36,600 nucleotides of DNA from an uncultured Pelagibacteraceae bacterium. Lineage in GTDB: Bacteria; Pseudomonadota; Alphaproteobacteria; Pelagibacterales; Pelagibacteraceae. The translations under genes and the position numbers were made by a program. Positions 10,882-21,290 of this stretch are shown piece by piece. The DNA is taken from contig CABXRL010000008.1 in assembly GCA_902514605.1 (NCBI GenBank), positions 1 to 36,600 of the forward strand, read 5' to 3'. How positions within the stretch are numbered: the stretch's first letter is position 1; the number at the start of each line of letters is the position of its first letter. The notes beneath the pieces were generated by a model. That model was given only the letters and a program-made list of their open reading frames with translations. It did no database searches and was not told where the DNA came from.

Positions 10882-13269
10882 ATGATGGCTCGTTTATATC
10901 AAAAGCTCATACTTAAAAACCCAAAAATAGTTTTTCTTATTTTAATAGTCGCATTAGTAAGTTTTGGAAATTATTCCAAAAATTTTAGATTAGATGCCTC
11001 CTCAGAAACTTTATTGATTGAAGGCGACCCAGACTTAGAATATCTAAGGGAAGTTACTGATAGATATGGATCAAAAGAATTTCTAGTCCTTACATATACC
11101 CCTAACGAAGATATGATATCTGACAATTCAATAAATAATTTATTGAGCTTAAAATATAAAATTCAAAGTTTAAATTGGGTTCACAGTGTTATTACTTTAT
11201 TGGATATACCTCTTTTAAATAATTCTGATGAATCTTTACAAGAAAGGTTAAAAAATTTCAAAACTCTAAAAGATGAGGACGTAGATAAAGAGAGAGGTTT
11301 TAAAGAAATATTGGATAGTCCTGTGTTTAGAAATTTTGTTATTAGCGAAGACGGTAAAACTAGTGGTATTATTGTAAATCTAAAAAAAAACGATGAATTT
11401 GTAGACATCAAAGATAAAACTAAAAAAGAAATAGAGGATTTTAAAGATAAGGTTAAAAAACAAAATCATCAAAATATTGTTGAAATTCGAAATGTAATTA
11501 AAAGTTATGAGAACATTGGAAAAATTTTTTTAGGTGGAATTCCAATGATCGCTGATGATATGATGACATTTATAAAAAGTGACATCATAGTTTTTGGTTT
11601 AGGGGTTTTTATATTTATAGTTTTTACCTTATGGTTTGTGTTTAAAAAATTAATTTGGATTATTGTTCCTATAAGTAGTTGTTTTTTTTCAGTCATAATT
11701 ATGATGGGAATTCTCGGGTTGCTTAATTGGAAGGTTACTGTAATTTCATCAAACTTTATTGCTCTGATGTTAATTTTAACTATGGCAATGAATATTCATA
11801 TTAGCACTCGATTTCTTCAATTAAGAGAAAACTTTCCTAAAAAAAATGTCTTTGATCTAATTTCATTAACAACTGAAAAAATGTTTTGGCCTATTTTATA
11901 TACAGTTCTTACTACGATCATCGCTTTTTTATCTCTAATTTTCAGCGAAATAAAACCGATTATAGATTTTGGATGGATGATGACTTTTGGTTTGATAACC
12001 TCATTTATTATTACTTTTACATTATTACCCACACTAATCAATTTTGTTCCGGAGGGAAATATTTCTTTAGATAAAAATAATGAGTCTAAAATAACTAATT
12101 TTTTTTCAAAGATTTCTCAAAATAATCAAAAAATAATTTTTACTATAACTGGAATGATAATAATCTTAAGTTTAATTGGTATTAGTCGCCTTGAAGTTGA
12201 AAATAGTTTTATAAATTATTTCAATAAAAAAACTGAAATTTACAAAGGTATGAAGCTTATAGATGAAAAACTTGGTGGAACTACACCATTAGAGGTAATT
12301 TTAAAATTTCCTAATCAAGTAGACTCAAAGAATGATGAAGATGATGAATTTGAGGATTGGGAGGATGATATCGAAAATGGTTCAGAAAAGTATTGGTTTA
12401 CTAAAGATAAAATAGATAAAATTGCTTCAGTGCACAACTATCTAGATAGTCTTCCTCAAGTAGGTAAGGTTTTATCTTTTTCCTCTATTATTGATGTTGC
12501 AACAATGCTTAATAACAATAAAGCACTAGGAAGTTTAGAAATGGGTGTTCTTTACTCTAAAATTCCAGATAATATCAAAACAGAAATTGTTGATCCATAC
12601 ATTTCTATTAAAGATAATGAAGCTCGTATTAGTTTAAGAATAATTGACTCACAAGAAAATTTGAGGAGAAACGATCTATTAAAAAAAATTAATTATGACC
12701 TCAAAAATAAAATTGGATTAAATGAGAATGAATTTAAACTTGCGGGTGTTTTGATTTTATTTAATAATTTATTACAAAGTCTTTTTAAGTCTCAAATTTT
12801 GACATTAGGTTTGGTAATGATTGGTATATTTGCAATGTTTTTAATTCTTTTTAGAAATATCAAATTATCATTAATTGGTGTCGTGCCAAATTTTATAGCT
12901 GCTTTTTTTATATTAGGTATAATTGGCTTGATTGGTATCCCTTTAGATATGATGACGATCACAATAGCAGCAATTACAATTGGTATAGCTGTAGATAATA
13001 GTATTCATTATATTTATAGATTTAAGGAGGAGTTTAGTGTTTTAAAAGATTATAAAACAACTATTAAAACTTGTCATTCTACTGTGGGAAAAGCTATTCT
13101 AAATACTTCAATTACGATAGTTTTTGGCTTTTCTATATTAATTCTATCGAAGTTTATACCAACAATTTATTTTGGTATTTTTACAGGTCTCGCAATGTTG
13201 CTGGCAATGGTCTCGGTTTTGACGCTGTTGCCCTCTTTAATACTTTTTATAAAACCATTTGGTAAATAA
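10882..13269 (+). CDS. RND superfamily exporter (MMPL/SSD-type, COG1033-like)
   Basis: ~795 aa with two repeats of TM bundles; IVFGLGVFIFIVFTLWFVFKK and MMTITIAAITIGIAVDNSIHYIYRFKEE motifs. ORF opens at 10816 inside dnaB; ATG 10882 more likely. Confidence 0.8.
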   Translation: MMARLYQKLILKNPKIVFLILIVALVSFGNYSKNFRLDASSETLLIEGDPDLEYLREVTDRYGSKEFLVLTYTPNEDMISDNSINNLLSLKYKIQSLNWVHSVITLLDIPLLNNSDESLQERLKNFKTLKDEDVDKERGFKEILDSPVFRNFVISEDGKTSGIIVNLKKNDEFVDIKDKTKKEIEDFKDKVKKQNHQNIVEIRNVIKSYENIGKIFLGGIPMIADDMMTFIKSDIIVFGLGVFIFIVFTLWFVFKKLIWIIVPISSCFFSVIIMMGILGLLNWKVTVISSNFIALMLILTMAMNIHISTRFLQLRENFPKKNVFDLISLTTEKMFWPILYTVLTTIIAFLSLIFSEIKPIIDFGWMMTFGLITSFIITFTLLPTLINFVPEGNISLDKNNESKITNFFSKISQNNQKIIFTITGMIIILSLIGISRLEVENSFINYFNKKTEIYKGMKLIDEKLGGTTPLEVILKFPNQVDSKNDEDDEFEDWEDDIENGSEKYWFTKDKIDKIASVHNYLDSLPQVGKVLSFSSIIDVATMLNNNKALGSLEMGVLYSKIPDNIKTEIVDPYISIKDNEARISLRIIDSQENLRRNDLLKKINYDLKNKIGLNENEFKLAGVLILFNNLLQSLFKSQILTLGLVMIGIFAMFLILFRNIKLSLIGVVPNFIAAFFILGIIGLIGIPLDMMTITIAAITIGIAVDNSIHYIYRFKEEFSVLKDYKTTIKTCHSTVGKAILNTSITIVFGFSILILSKFIPTIYFGIFTGLAMLLAMVSVLTLLPSLILFIKPFGK

Positions 13270-13274
13270 TATTA

Positions 13275-13820
13275 ATGATTGAAATTTTGAAGGAATTTTA
13301 TAATTCCGTCCCAATTATAGATATAATTTACTTAATTTTAACAATTCTTTCTTTAATTAAGTGTTACAGAAAGGGATTTGTGCTTAGTGTTTTGGCAATG
13401 AGTAAGTGGTTGTTTGCCTATATTATAACTCTAATTCTTTTCCCAAGAATAAAACCTTACCTAAAAGGTATTTTAGATAATGAATATATTTTAGATATTG
13501 GTTTAGGTGTTATAATTTTTGTAATTGTAATATTTTTTATATTACTAATCAGTAAGGGCATAAGCAAGGCAATCAAATATACAGGTCTTGGAACATTAGA
13601 CTCTATATTTGGATTCTTTTTTGGATTTATTAGATCGTATATAATAGCCGTTTGTCTGTTTTCCGCTATTCACATAGTCTATAACCACGATAAATGGCCA
13701 AATAAATTAAATAAATCATACATCTTTCCATATTTAGAAAAAGGTAGTAATTATTTATTAAAAGAATTTCCTGATGAAAAAAGTTATCAAGACTCAAAAG
13801 AAAAAATTGAAGAACTTTAA
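13275..13820 (+). CDS. cvpA: CvpA family membrane protein
   Basis: IDIIYLILTILSLIKCYRKGFVLSVL ... LDSIFGFFFGFIRSYIIAVCLF; immediately upstream of purF. Confidence 0.85.
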   Translation: MIEILKEFYNSVPIIDIIYLILTILSLIKCYRKGFVLSVLAMSKWLFAYIITLILFPRIKPYLKGILDNEYILDIGLGVIIFVIVIFFILLISKGISKAIKYTGLGTLDSIFGFFFGFIRSYIIAVCLFSAIHIVYNHDKWPNKLNKSYIFPYLEKGSNYLLKEFPDEKSYQDSKEKIEEL

Positions 13821-15255
13821 TCCAAAACTAAAGGAAGAGTGTGGTGTATTTGGTGTAAGTAATGCTAAAGATGCATCAGCATTAACTGCACTTGGTCTTC
13901 ACGCTCTGCAGCACCGTGGGCAAGAAGGATGTGGTATAGTCACTTTTGACGGTAAAAGATATTACTCTGAAAAAAGATTTGGACTAGTGGGAGATAATTT
14001 TAATAAAGAAAAAGTACTTAATAATCTTAAAGGCGATTACGCCATTGGTCATAATCGATATAGTACCACTGGAAATAATACTTTAAGAAATATTCAGCCT
14101 TTTTTTGCTGATACTAATGCTGGGGGTATTGGTGTCGCCCATAATGGGAATTTAACAAATTCAATTTCTCTAAGAAATAAATTGGTAGAGGATGGAGCTA
14201 TATTTTACACTACCTCTGATACTGAGACAATCGTTCAATTAATTGCAAAATCAAAAAGACCAAAGACTATTGATAAAGTCGTAGATGCTATATTTCAGAT
14301 ACAAGGTGGATATTCTTTGGTTATGTTGACACAAACTTCTTTAATCGGAGTAAGAGATCCATATGGGATAAGACCACTGGTAATTGGTAAATTGGGAAAT
14401 AGTTATGTATTAGCATCTGAAACTTGTGCTTTAGATATTATTGGCGCAAAATTTTTAAGAGAAGTGGAAAACGGTGAAATTGTTTTGATAGAGAATAACC
14501 AATTAAAAAGTATAAAACCTTTTCCTCCTAAAAAAGTAAGGCCATGTGTTTTTGAATATATTTATTTTGCAAGGCCAGACAGTTTAATAGATAACAAAAC
14601 TGCTTATGAACATAGAAAAAATTTAGGGAAGGAGCTTGCTAATGAAAATGATATTGAAGCTGATATAGTAGTTCCTGTGCCAGATTCTGGGAATGCAGCA
14701 GCTTTAGGTTTTTCTCAGAAATTAAAGATTAATTATGAACATGGGTTAATAAGAAATCATTATGTTGGTCGAACTTTTATTGAGCCAAGTCAAAAAATTA
14801 GAAGTTTAGGGGTCAAACTAAAACTCAACGCAAATGAAACCACAATAAAAAATAAAAAAATAATTCTAGTTGACGACTCCTTAGTGAGAGGAACCACATC
14901 TCATAAGATTGTCAAAATGCTTTACGATGCTGGCGCAAAAGAAGTTCATGTAAAGATAGCTTGTCCAGAAATAAGATACCCAGATTTTTATGGCGTTGAT
15001 ACGCCTACTAAAAAAGAATTATTAGCTGCAAATAAATCTAATGATGAAATATGCGAATATATTGGAGCCAAGTCTTTAAAATTTTTATCAATAAATGGTT
15101 TATACCGAGCTATAGGTTTTGATAAAAGAAATGATGCGTATCCACAATTAACAGACCATTATTTTACAGGTGATTATCCTATTAAACCCGTTGATGAACT
15201 GGGCGATAGTAAGATTACTCAATTATCATTACTAAGCACTGCATCAAATAACTAA
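13774..15255 (+). CDS. purF: Amidophosphoribosyltransferase
   Basis: EECGVFG nucleophile Cys, LHALQHRGQEGCGIV, IGHNRYSTTG, GGIGVAHNGNLTN, VDDSLVRGTTS PRPP motif. Overlaps cvpA by 47 nt if this ATG is used. Confidence 0.96.
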   Translation: MKKVIKTQKKKLKNFNPKLKEECGVFGVSNAKDASALTALGLHALQHRGQEGCGIVTFDGKRYYSEKRFGLVGDNFNKEKVLNNLKGDYAIGHNRYSTTGNNTLRNIQPFFADTNAGGIGVAHNGNLTNSISLRNKLVEDGAIFYTTSDTETIVQLIAKSKRPKTIDKVVDAIFQIQGGYSLVMLTQTSLIGVRDPYGIRPLVIGKLGNSYVLASETCALDIIGAKFLREVENGEIVLIENNQLKSIKPFPPKKVRPCVFEYIYFARPDSLIDNKTAYEHRKNLGKELANENDIEADIVVPVPDSGNAAALGFSQKLKINYEHGLIRNHYVGRTFIEPSQKIRSLGVKLKLNANETTIKNKKIILVDDSLVRGTTSHKIVKMLYDAGAKEVHVKIACPEIRYPDFYGVDTPTKKELLAANKSNDEICEYIGAKSLKFLSINGLYRAIGFDKRNDAYPQLTDHYFTGDYPIKPVDELGDSKITQLSLLSTASNN

Positions 15256-15258
15256 TTT

Positions 15259-15816
15259 ATGAAAAAAGTAAATTTTACAGAGATGAAAAAAGGGACCAAG
15301 AAAGATTATCTTTTTTTAGATAAACATGAAAAAGATTTTGCAAATAAAACTGCTGAAAGAATTTTAAAATTTATGTCTAATCTTACTGAAACATTGGAAG
15401 GTTACCAAATTTCGAGATTGGAACATTCTCTTCAAAGTGCAACCAGAGCTTACGAAAATAAAGAAAGTGAAGAAATGATAGTTGCAACTTTATTACACGA
15501 CATCGGAGATGAATTAGCACCAATGAATCATTCTGAGTATGCGGCTGCAATTTTAAAACCATATGTTTCAGAAAAAACTCACTGGATAATAAAGAAACAC
15601 GGCGAGTTCCAAATGTATTATTATGCTCACCATTTAGGAGGTGATAGAAATAAACGTGAAGAATATAAAAGTCATAAATATTATCGAGACACTATAAATT
15701 TTTGTGAACAATATGATCAAAATTCCTTTGATCCAAATTATAAGTCCCTCCCCCTTGAGTTTTTTAGACCGATGGTTAAAAAAATTTTTTCTAGAAAGCC
15801 ATATTCTTTACTTTAA
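15259..15816 (+). CDS. HD-domain protein, possible member of the PhnZ-like diiron oxygenase group
   Basis: LEHSLQSATRAYENKESEEMIVATLLHDIGD...NHSEYAAAIL...KKHGEF...CEQYDQ: H...HD...H...H...D ligand pattern. Confidence 0.7.
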   Translation: MKKVNFTEMKKGTKKDYLFLDKHEKDFANKTAERILKFMSNLTETLEGYQISRLEHSLQSATRAYENKESEEMIVATLLHDIGDELAPMNHSEYAAAILKPYVSEKTHWIIKKHGEFQMYYYAHHLGGDRNKREEYKSHKYYRDTINFCEQYDQNSFDPNYKSLPLEFFRPMVKKIFSRKPYSLL

Positions 15817-15843
15817 ATCTTTCAATAAAGTATTATTAAGAAA

Positions 15844-17142
15844 ATGATGATTAGCTCTAAAGAACAAATAATTACTTATTTCAAATCTGGAATAAAGCTG
15901 GCCAAAGAATTTAAGATTGGAGTTGAGCATGAAAAATTTTTGTTCAATAAAAATGATAATAAAAGAATTAATTATTCAAAAATTAAAGAGATGTTTAATG
16001 CTTTGATGGAATTTGGATGGAATCCAATTTTAGAAAAAAAAAATATTATAGGTTTAAATAAAAAAGGTAAAAACATTACTCTTGAACCTGGAAATCAAAT
16101 TGAATTGTCTGGAGATAAGCTTAATAATATTCATGAAGCATGTGCAGAATCTCAAGATTATTTATTTGAATTAAGACAAGTAACAAAAAAACTTGATATA
16201 AATATTGTCAGTGCAGGTTTTGATCCAATTTCAAAACTCCATGAAGTTCCAAACAATCCGAAAGAACGGTATGAGTTAATGACTAAAGATATGCCAGAGG
16301 GAGGTACACTAAGCTTAGACATGATGTACAGAACTTGTGGGACACAAATTAATATTGATTATCAGTCTGAAAATGATTTTATAAAAAAATTCAGAATAGT
16401 TAATTCAATTGTTCCAATTACAATTGCTTTATTTTCTAATTCATCAATTGTAGAAAAAAAAAATAGCAGTTATTTATCATATCGATCTAAAGTGTGGCAA
16501 AACACTTCAAGAGGTGGTCTACCAAAAATTTTTTTCGAAGAATTAAATTTTGAAAAATACGCCAATTTTATTATAAATTTTCCGATTTTATTCATTAATG
16601 AAAATAATAAATATATTTCTGGAAAAAAGTATGTCTTTAAAGATTTTATGGAAGGTAAGATTAATGAAGTCGAAAATAGGTTACCTAATGAAAGTGATTT
16701 ATCTACTCACTTAAGCACAATCTTCACAGAAAATAGGTTAAAAAAATATATAGAAATGAGATCGATGGATACATGCGGTTGGGATTGTTTGTGTGCAGGT
16801 CCAGCATTTAATACTGGAATTTTATATGGTAATGTAGATGAAACATTTGATTTAGTTTCTAAATGGGAAAAAGATAAAATAATCAATGCATATCTAGAAG
16901 TACCACAAAAAGGATTTAATACACAATTGATGGGTAAAGACCTTCTCTATTGGGCTTCACATTTATTAAATTTATCTAAAAAGGGATTAGAGGAAAGAGA
17001 TATACTTAACAAAAGTAGAAAAAATGAGACCATATTTTTAAATCATTTGCAGAAAATAGTTGATAATAAAAAAACTAATGCAGATCATATGATTAGTAAA
17101 TTTTCTAAAAATAAAGATTTAAAAGAATTATATGATGAGTAA
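15844..17142 (+). CDS. gshA: Glutamate-cysteine ligase (plant/alphaproteobacterial type)
   Basis: KIGVEHEKFLF, ITLEPGNQIELSGD, MPEGGTLSLDMMYRTCGTQINIDY; followed by gshB. Confidence 0.88.
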   Translation: MMISSKEQIITYFKSGIKLAKEFKIGVEHEKFLFNKNDNKRINYSKIKEMFNALMEFGWNPILEKKNIIGLNKKGKNITLEPGNQIELSGDKLNNIHEACAESQDYLFELRQVTKKLDINIVSAGFDPISKLHEVPNNPKERYELMTKDMPEGGTLSLDMMYRTCGTQINIDYQSENDFIKKFRIVNSIVPITIALFSNSSIVEKKNSSYLSYRSKVWQNTSRGGLPKIFFEELNFEKYANFIINFPILFINENNKYISGKKYVFKDFMEGKINEVENRLPNESDLSTHLSTIFTENRLKKYIEMRSMDTCGWDCLCAGPAFNTGILYGNVDETFDLVSKWEKDKIINAYLEVPQKGFNTQLMGKDLLYWASHLLNLSKKGLEERDILNKSRKNETIFLNHLQKIVDNKKTNADHMISKFSKNKDLKELYDE

Positions 17143-18058
17143 AATTGTTGCTATCCAAGGGAATCATCCATCTAAACTTAATCCTATAACAGATACCAGT
17201 ATATTTTTAGCTAATGAAATTCAGAATAAAAATTATAAGATATTTTATTATAAACCTGAAAATTTATCTGTAATTAATTCCAAAATTTTTGCGGAAGGTT
17301 TTTTTATAAAATTTAATTATAATAAAAAGATATTTTTTAAAATATTAAAAAAGCAAAAAATAAATCTTACAAAATGTAAGTTCATTCTTATTAGGCAAGA
17401 TCCACCGTTTAATCTAGAATATATCTCAACAACCTATATTCTTGAAACAATCAAAGATAAAGTAAAAATTATTAATGATCCGACGTCAATAAGAAATATT
17501 TCCGAAAAACTATACTCTGTCAAATTTCTTAGGTATATGCCAAATACTATTTTTTCTCAAAATATTGATGAAATAAAAAAATTTTTTAGAAAAAATGATA
17601 GAGTAATTCTGAAACCAATTCACAGCTTTGGTGGCAACGATATTCATTTATTAAATAAGTTTAATTTAAAATTTATCAAAAAATTTATAAAAAAGCACGA
17701 TCATATTATTTGTCAAAAATATCTATCAAAAATATATAAGGGAGATAAGAGGGTTTTTTTGATTAACGGTAAAATTGCAGGTGTGATATCTAGAGTTCCA
17801 AAAAAAGGTTCATTTTTAAGTAATATGGGCAAGGGTGCAAAAGCGGTTAACACAAAACTAACAAGAATTGAAAAAAAAATCTCTGTATTGGTAGCTAAAA
17901 ATTTAAAAAAAGAAAATATTTTTTTTGCTGGAATTGATTTTATAGATGAAAAATTAAACGGCGATATCAATGTCACTTCTCCTACAGGTTTAAAAACATT
18001 TTATGATTTATCAAAAATTAATTTAGCAAAAACTTTTTGGGAAGAGCTCAAAGCTTGA
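17135..18058 (+). CDS. gshB: Glutathione synthase
   Basis: LIRQDPPFNLEYISTTYIL, INDPTSIRNISEKLY, ILKPIHSFGGNDIHLL, GDKRVFLINGKIAGVISRVP, INVTSPTGLKTFYDL. Confidence 0.93.
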   Translation: MSKIVAIQGNHPSKLNPITDTSIFLANEIQNKNYKIFYYKPENLSVINSKIFAEGFFIKFNYNKKIFFKILKKQKINLTKCKFILIRQDPPFNLEYISTTYILETIKDKVKIINDPTSIRNISEKLYSVKFLRYMPNTIFSQNIDEIKKFFRKNDRVILKPIHSFGGNDIHLLNKFNLKFIKKFIKKHDHIICQKYLSKIYKGDKRVFLINGKIAGVISRVPKKGSFLSNMGKGAKAVNTKLTRIEKKISVLVAKNLKKENIFFAGIDFIDEKLNGDINVTSPTGLKTFYDLSKINLAKTFWEELKA

Positions 18059-18915
18059 ATAATTTGACTGATCAACAGAAAGGGTCTTTACTTGCATTTG
18101 TTGCAGTAATGTTTATTACCCCAGATTCTTTATTTATAAGACTTTCAAACATAGATACCTGGGGACTTGTTTTTTACAGAGGTATTATACCTTTTCTTAC
18201 AGTTTTCTTAGGAATGCTTTTAATCTATAAATTAAATTTTTTTAAAATCTTTATTAACAGTGGAATACATGGCCTGATCTATGTAATAACTTTTAGTATA
18301 ACAAATATTACCTTCGTAGTTTCAATACAAAATACCAATGTGGCAAACACTCTTGTGATGATAGCTACCGCCCCAATGTTATCAGCTGTTTTGAGTGCAA
18401 TTTTTTTGAAAGAACCAACTGATAAAAAAACTCTGATTTCTATAATCATTACTTTTATTTCTGTGATCTATATTTTTTCTGATTCCTTTAAATTAGGAAA
18501 TGTTTATGGAGATGTTTTAGGATTTGTTACTGCTATTGGGCTAGCTATTGGTGCTGTCACTATTCGTTCAGCAAAATCTAAAAATTTAGTTCCAGCTGCA
18601 GTAGTTGGTAAATTATTTGTAGGCACTTTTGCTTTATTTTTTATTGAAAGTTTTGTCCTTGAAAACAGGGATTTAATTATAGTACCTTTAATGTGTATTC
18701 TCTGTGTTGCTGTACCTTTTGTCTTAGTAACTATAGCACCAAGATTTATACCTGCCGCTGAAGTTAATTTATTTTTTTTATTAGAGACTATAATAGGTCC
18801 AATATGGGTTTGGCTTATAATTAGAGAACAACCAACTACTGAAACCCTGATTGGTGGTATTGTTATAATTATTACTATTGCAATACACTCGTTTTTGAAA
18901 CTTAAAAATAGTTAA
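18055..18915 (+). CDS. EamA/DMT-family transporter (TTG start overlapping gshB stop)
   Basis: ~10 hydrophobic segments, EamA repeats (NTNVANTLVMIATAPMLSAVLSAIFLKEP; AAEVNLFFLLETIIGPIWVWLIIREQPT). Confidence 0.82.
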   Translation: MNNLTDQQKGSLLAFVAVMFITPDSLFIRLSNIDTWGLVFYRGIIPFLTVFLGMLLIYKLNFFKIFINSGIHGLIYVITFSITNITFVVSIQNTNVANTLVMIATAPMLSAVLSAIFLKEPTDKKTLISIIITFISVIYIFSDSFKLGNVYGDVLGFVTAIGLAIGAVTIRSAKSKNLVPAAVVGKLFVGTFALFFIESFVLENRDLIIVPLMCILCVAVPFVLVTIAPRFIPAAEVNLFFLLETIIGPIWVWLIIREQPTTETLIGGIVIIITIAIHSFLKLKNS

Positions 18916-18972
18916 GTTTGTCATAATTAAGTCTTGATTTAATAATACATCGCGAATAATTACACAAATTTG

Positions 18973-20310
18973 ATGAATAAAGTTTTAAAAAATTCTTGGG
19001 CATTATTTCTTGGAATGGGATTCATTATGATGGCCTATGGTTTTCAGAGTTCTCTTCTTGGAGTTAGGGCAGTTGAAGAGGAGTTTAGTTTAACTTCCAC
19101 CGGTTTCATGATGTCAGGATACTTTGTGGGTTATTTTATGGGTGCAGCAACTATTCCAGGTATAATTTCAAAAGTAGGTCATATAAGAGTTTTTGCTGCA
19201 TTTTCCTCTCTAGCATCTTTAGTTATCCTTGTTCATTCAGTTCTTGTAAATCCATTTATGTGGTTTTTATTAAGAGTCTTAACTGGGATAAGTATGGTTT
19301 GTATTTATACAGTCGCAGAAAGCTGGCTGAACGATAGATCAAGTAATAAAAATAGAGGGAGTGTACTCTCAATTTATATGGTGATACTTTATGGATCGGT
19401 TGGTATTGGAATGTTTTTACTAAATTTTAGTAGTCCTAAAAATTTTCAACCATTTATTTTAGTTTCTGTAATAACATCTGCTGCGTTATTACCAATATTA
19501 TTAACAAAACAAAAACCTCCTACATTTAAAAAAATTAAAGCTATGTCTTTAAGAAATTTATACGAAGCGTCACCATTTGGAATGGTAAGTTCCTTTTTTT
19601 ATGGAACAATTCAATCTGCAGTTTTCACTCTCCTTGCTGTATATGCAACCTCAATGAATTTTACTATATTAGAAATATCTATTGTTACATTTTTATTAGC
19701 AATTTCAGGTGCCATTGCTCAATTTCCAATAGGAAAAATTTCTGATTTATATGATAGAAGAAAAGTTATTATTTTTAGCACATTCGGAGCTGCCATATTT
19801 GCAATATTATCAATAATAGTTTCAAGACAAATGTATTTACCAGGTGATTTGGCAACTAGCAAAACTTTATTTTATATTTCCTTTATCATTTTTTCATTTT
19901 GTAGTTTACCAATGTTTTCTCTTATTTTAGCACATACAAATGATTATATTTCAAAAGATAAATTTGTAGCTGCTGGAGCTGGTCTACAGTTCGTTTTTGG
20001 TTTGGGTGCAATTAGCGGTCCGTTTTTATGTTCTATATTTATGGACATAGTTGGTCCAAATGGTTTTTTTATTTTTTTATGTTTCTTCCACATAATAATT
20101 GGAATTTTTGGAATATATAGAATGAAAATAAGACCTACAGTAGAAAATCCAGACTCTCAGTTTGTGCCTATGCCTCAAACAATAACACCTGCAGGTATGG
20201 AATTAAATCCATCAACGCAACCGATAGATGAACCTTATAATGATTACGTTGAAAAATTATTGAAGAGAAAAGGTGTTGAAATTAAATCAAGAACTCCTGA
20301 AGAAAATTAA
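18973..20310 (+). CDS. MFS transporter
   Basis: 12-TM pattern, MFS loop motif QFPIGKISDLYDRRKVI; hydrophilic C-terminal tail. Confidence 0.83.
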   Translation: MNKVLKNSWALFLGMGFIMMAYGFQSSLLGVRAVEEEFSLTSTGFMMSGYFVGYFMGAATIPGIISKVGHIRVFAAFSSLASLVILVHSVLVNPFMWFLLRVLTGISMVCIYTVAESWLNDRSSNKNRGSVLSIYMVILYGSVGIGMFLLNFSSPKNFQPFILVSVITSAALLPILLTKQKPPTFKKIKAMSLRNLYEASPFGMVSSFFYGTIQSAVFTLLAVYATSMNFTILEISIVTFLLAISGAIAQFPIGKISDLYDRRKVIIFSTFGAAIFAILSIIVSRQMYLPGDLATSKTLFYISFIIFSFCSLPMFSLILAHTNDYISKDKFVAAGAGLQFVFGLGAISGPFLCSIFMDIVGPNGFFIFLCFFHIIIGIFGIYRMKIRPTVENPDSQFVPMPQTITPAGMELNPSTQPIDEPYNDYVEKLLKRKGVEIKSRTPEEN

Positions 20311-20448
20311 CAATATAACAGACTTTTATCAGATTAGTTAAACAAAATAACACTTATAAGTTGTAAGATGTTTTAAAAAAATTTTGATTATTTTCTAAAA
20401 ATTATATTGAAAAAAATTTTTATTTTTAGTGAAATAAACTTTTAAAAA

Positions 20449-21204
20449 ATGCCAAGAAAAAAAATAAAAAATAAAAGCTCTACAAAATCCAACAGTTTTG
20501 GAAAAATCGCAAGTCTCACAACAAAATCAATTGGTAAAGCGTTTACAAATTATAAAAAAAATAAAGAATTACAAAAAATTAGGTTAATCAAATTACAAAA
20601 ATTAGAAGAGAAAAACCAGATATCGAAAGAAAAAAAGGATCTTAGAAGTTGGGAAGATAAACTCGATAAAGAAAGTAATAAAATTAGAATAAGTGAAGAG
20701 GAACTTAAAATTAAGGAGAAAAGAATTAATTCTCTTGAGGAGAAACAAAAAATTGAAGCTGAAAGATTAGTTAAAAAAGATGAACATTTAATTCAAATAG
20801 CTAAACAATTAACTGTAAAAGAAAAAGAATTAAAGCTTCGAGATGAGGAGCTGAACAGAAAAAATATAGATTTAAAAGCTAGAGAGGAAGAACAAAAACA
20901 AAAAGAATTAAAAGAACAAAGAAGAAAAGTAAAAGAATTAAAAGCTGTTAAGTTAGAGGAAGATAGAAAAAAAGAGCTCGAGTATATAAAAATAAAAGAG
21001 TGGGAAGAAAAGTTTGATAGAGAAAAAAAATTAAAGGAACGGCAAGAAATTCTTAGAGACCAAAGATTAAGAGAAATTGAGTTAGAAAAAATGAGAAAAT
21101 TAGATGAATTAGAAAATCAAACGATTGATGAAAAAAAAATAAAACAAAAGGAACTTACTTCAACATTAGATACTTTCAATATTGACGAAACTAAGAAAAA
21201 TTAA
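20449..21204 (+). CDS. Charged lysine/glutamate-rich coiled-coil protein of unknown function
   Basis: 251 aa, no signal peptide or TM, dominated by K/E/R/L repeats (KEKELKLRDEELNRKNIDLKAREEEQKQKELKEQ). Confidence 0.75.
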   Translation: MPRKKIKNKSSTKSNSFGKIASLTTKSIGKAFTNYKKNKELQKIRLIKLQKLEEKNQISKEKKDLRSWEDKLDKESNKIRISEEELKIKEKRINSLEEKQKIEAERLVKKDEHLIQIAKQLTVKEKELKLRDEELNRKNIDLKAREEEQKQKELKEQRRKVKELKAVKLEEDRKKELEYIKIKEWEEKFDREKKLKERQEILRDQRLREIELEKMRKLDELENQTIDEKKIKQKELTSTLDTFNIDETKKN

Positions 21205-21290
21205 ACCTTTTTGATCAAATGATAACAATTTAAGGTATACATTAACTTAAGCAAATTAGCTGATTTTAAATTTTTAAAACTTAATCTAAA

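Noticed and set aside
11181-12074. Small ORFs on both strands inside the RND exporter gene
   Set aside because: Overlap a convincing long CDS; no motifs or initiation signals.
20311-20448. Possible small RNA or structured element in the 138-nt gap before the coiled-coil gene
   Set aside because: Very A/T-rich with only short palindromes (such as CTTATAAG); no stable stem or conserved motif I can support.
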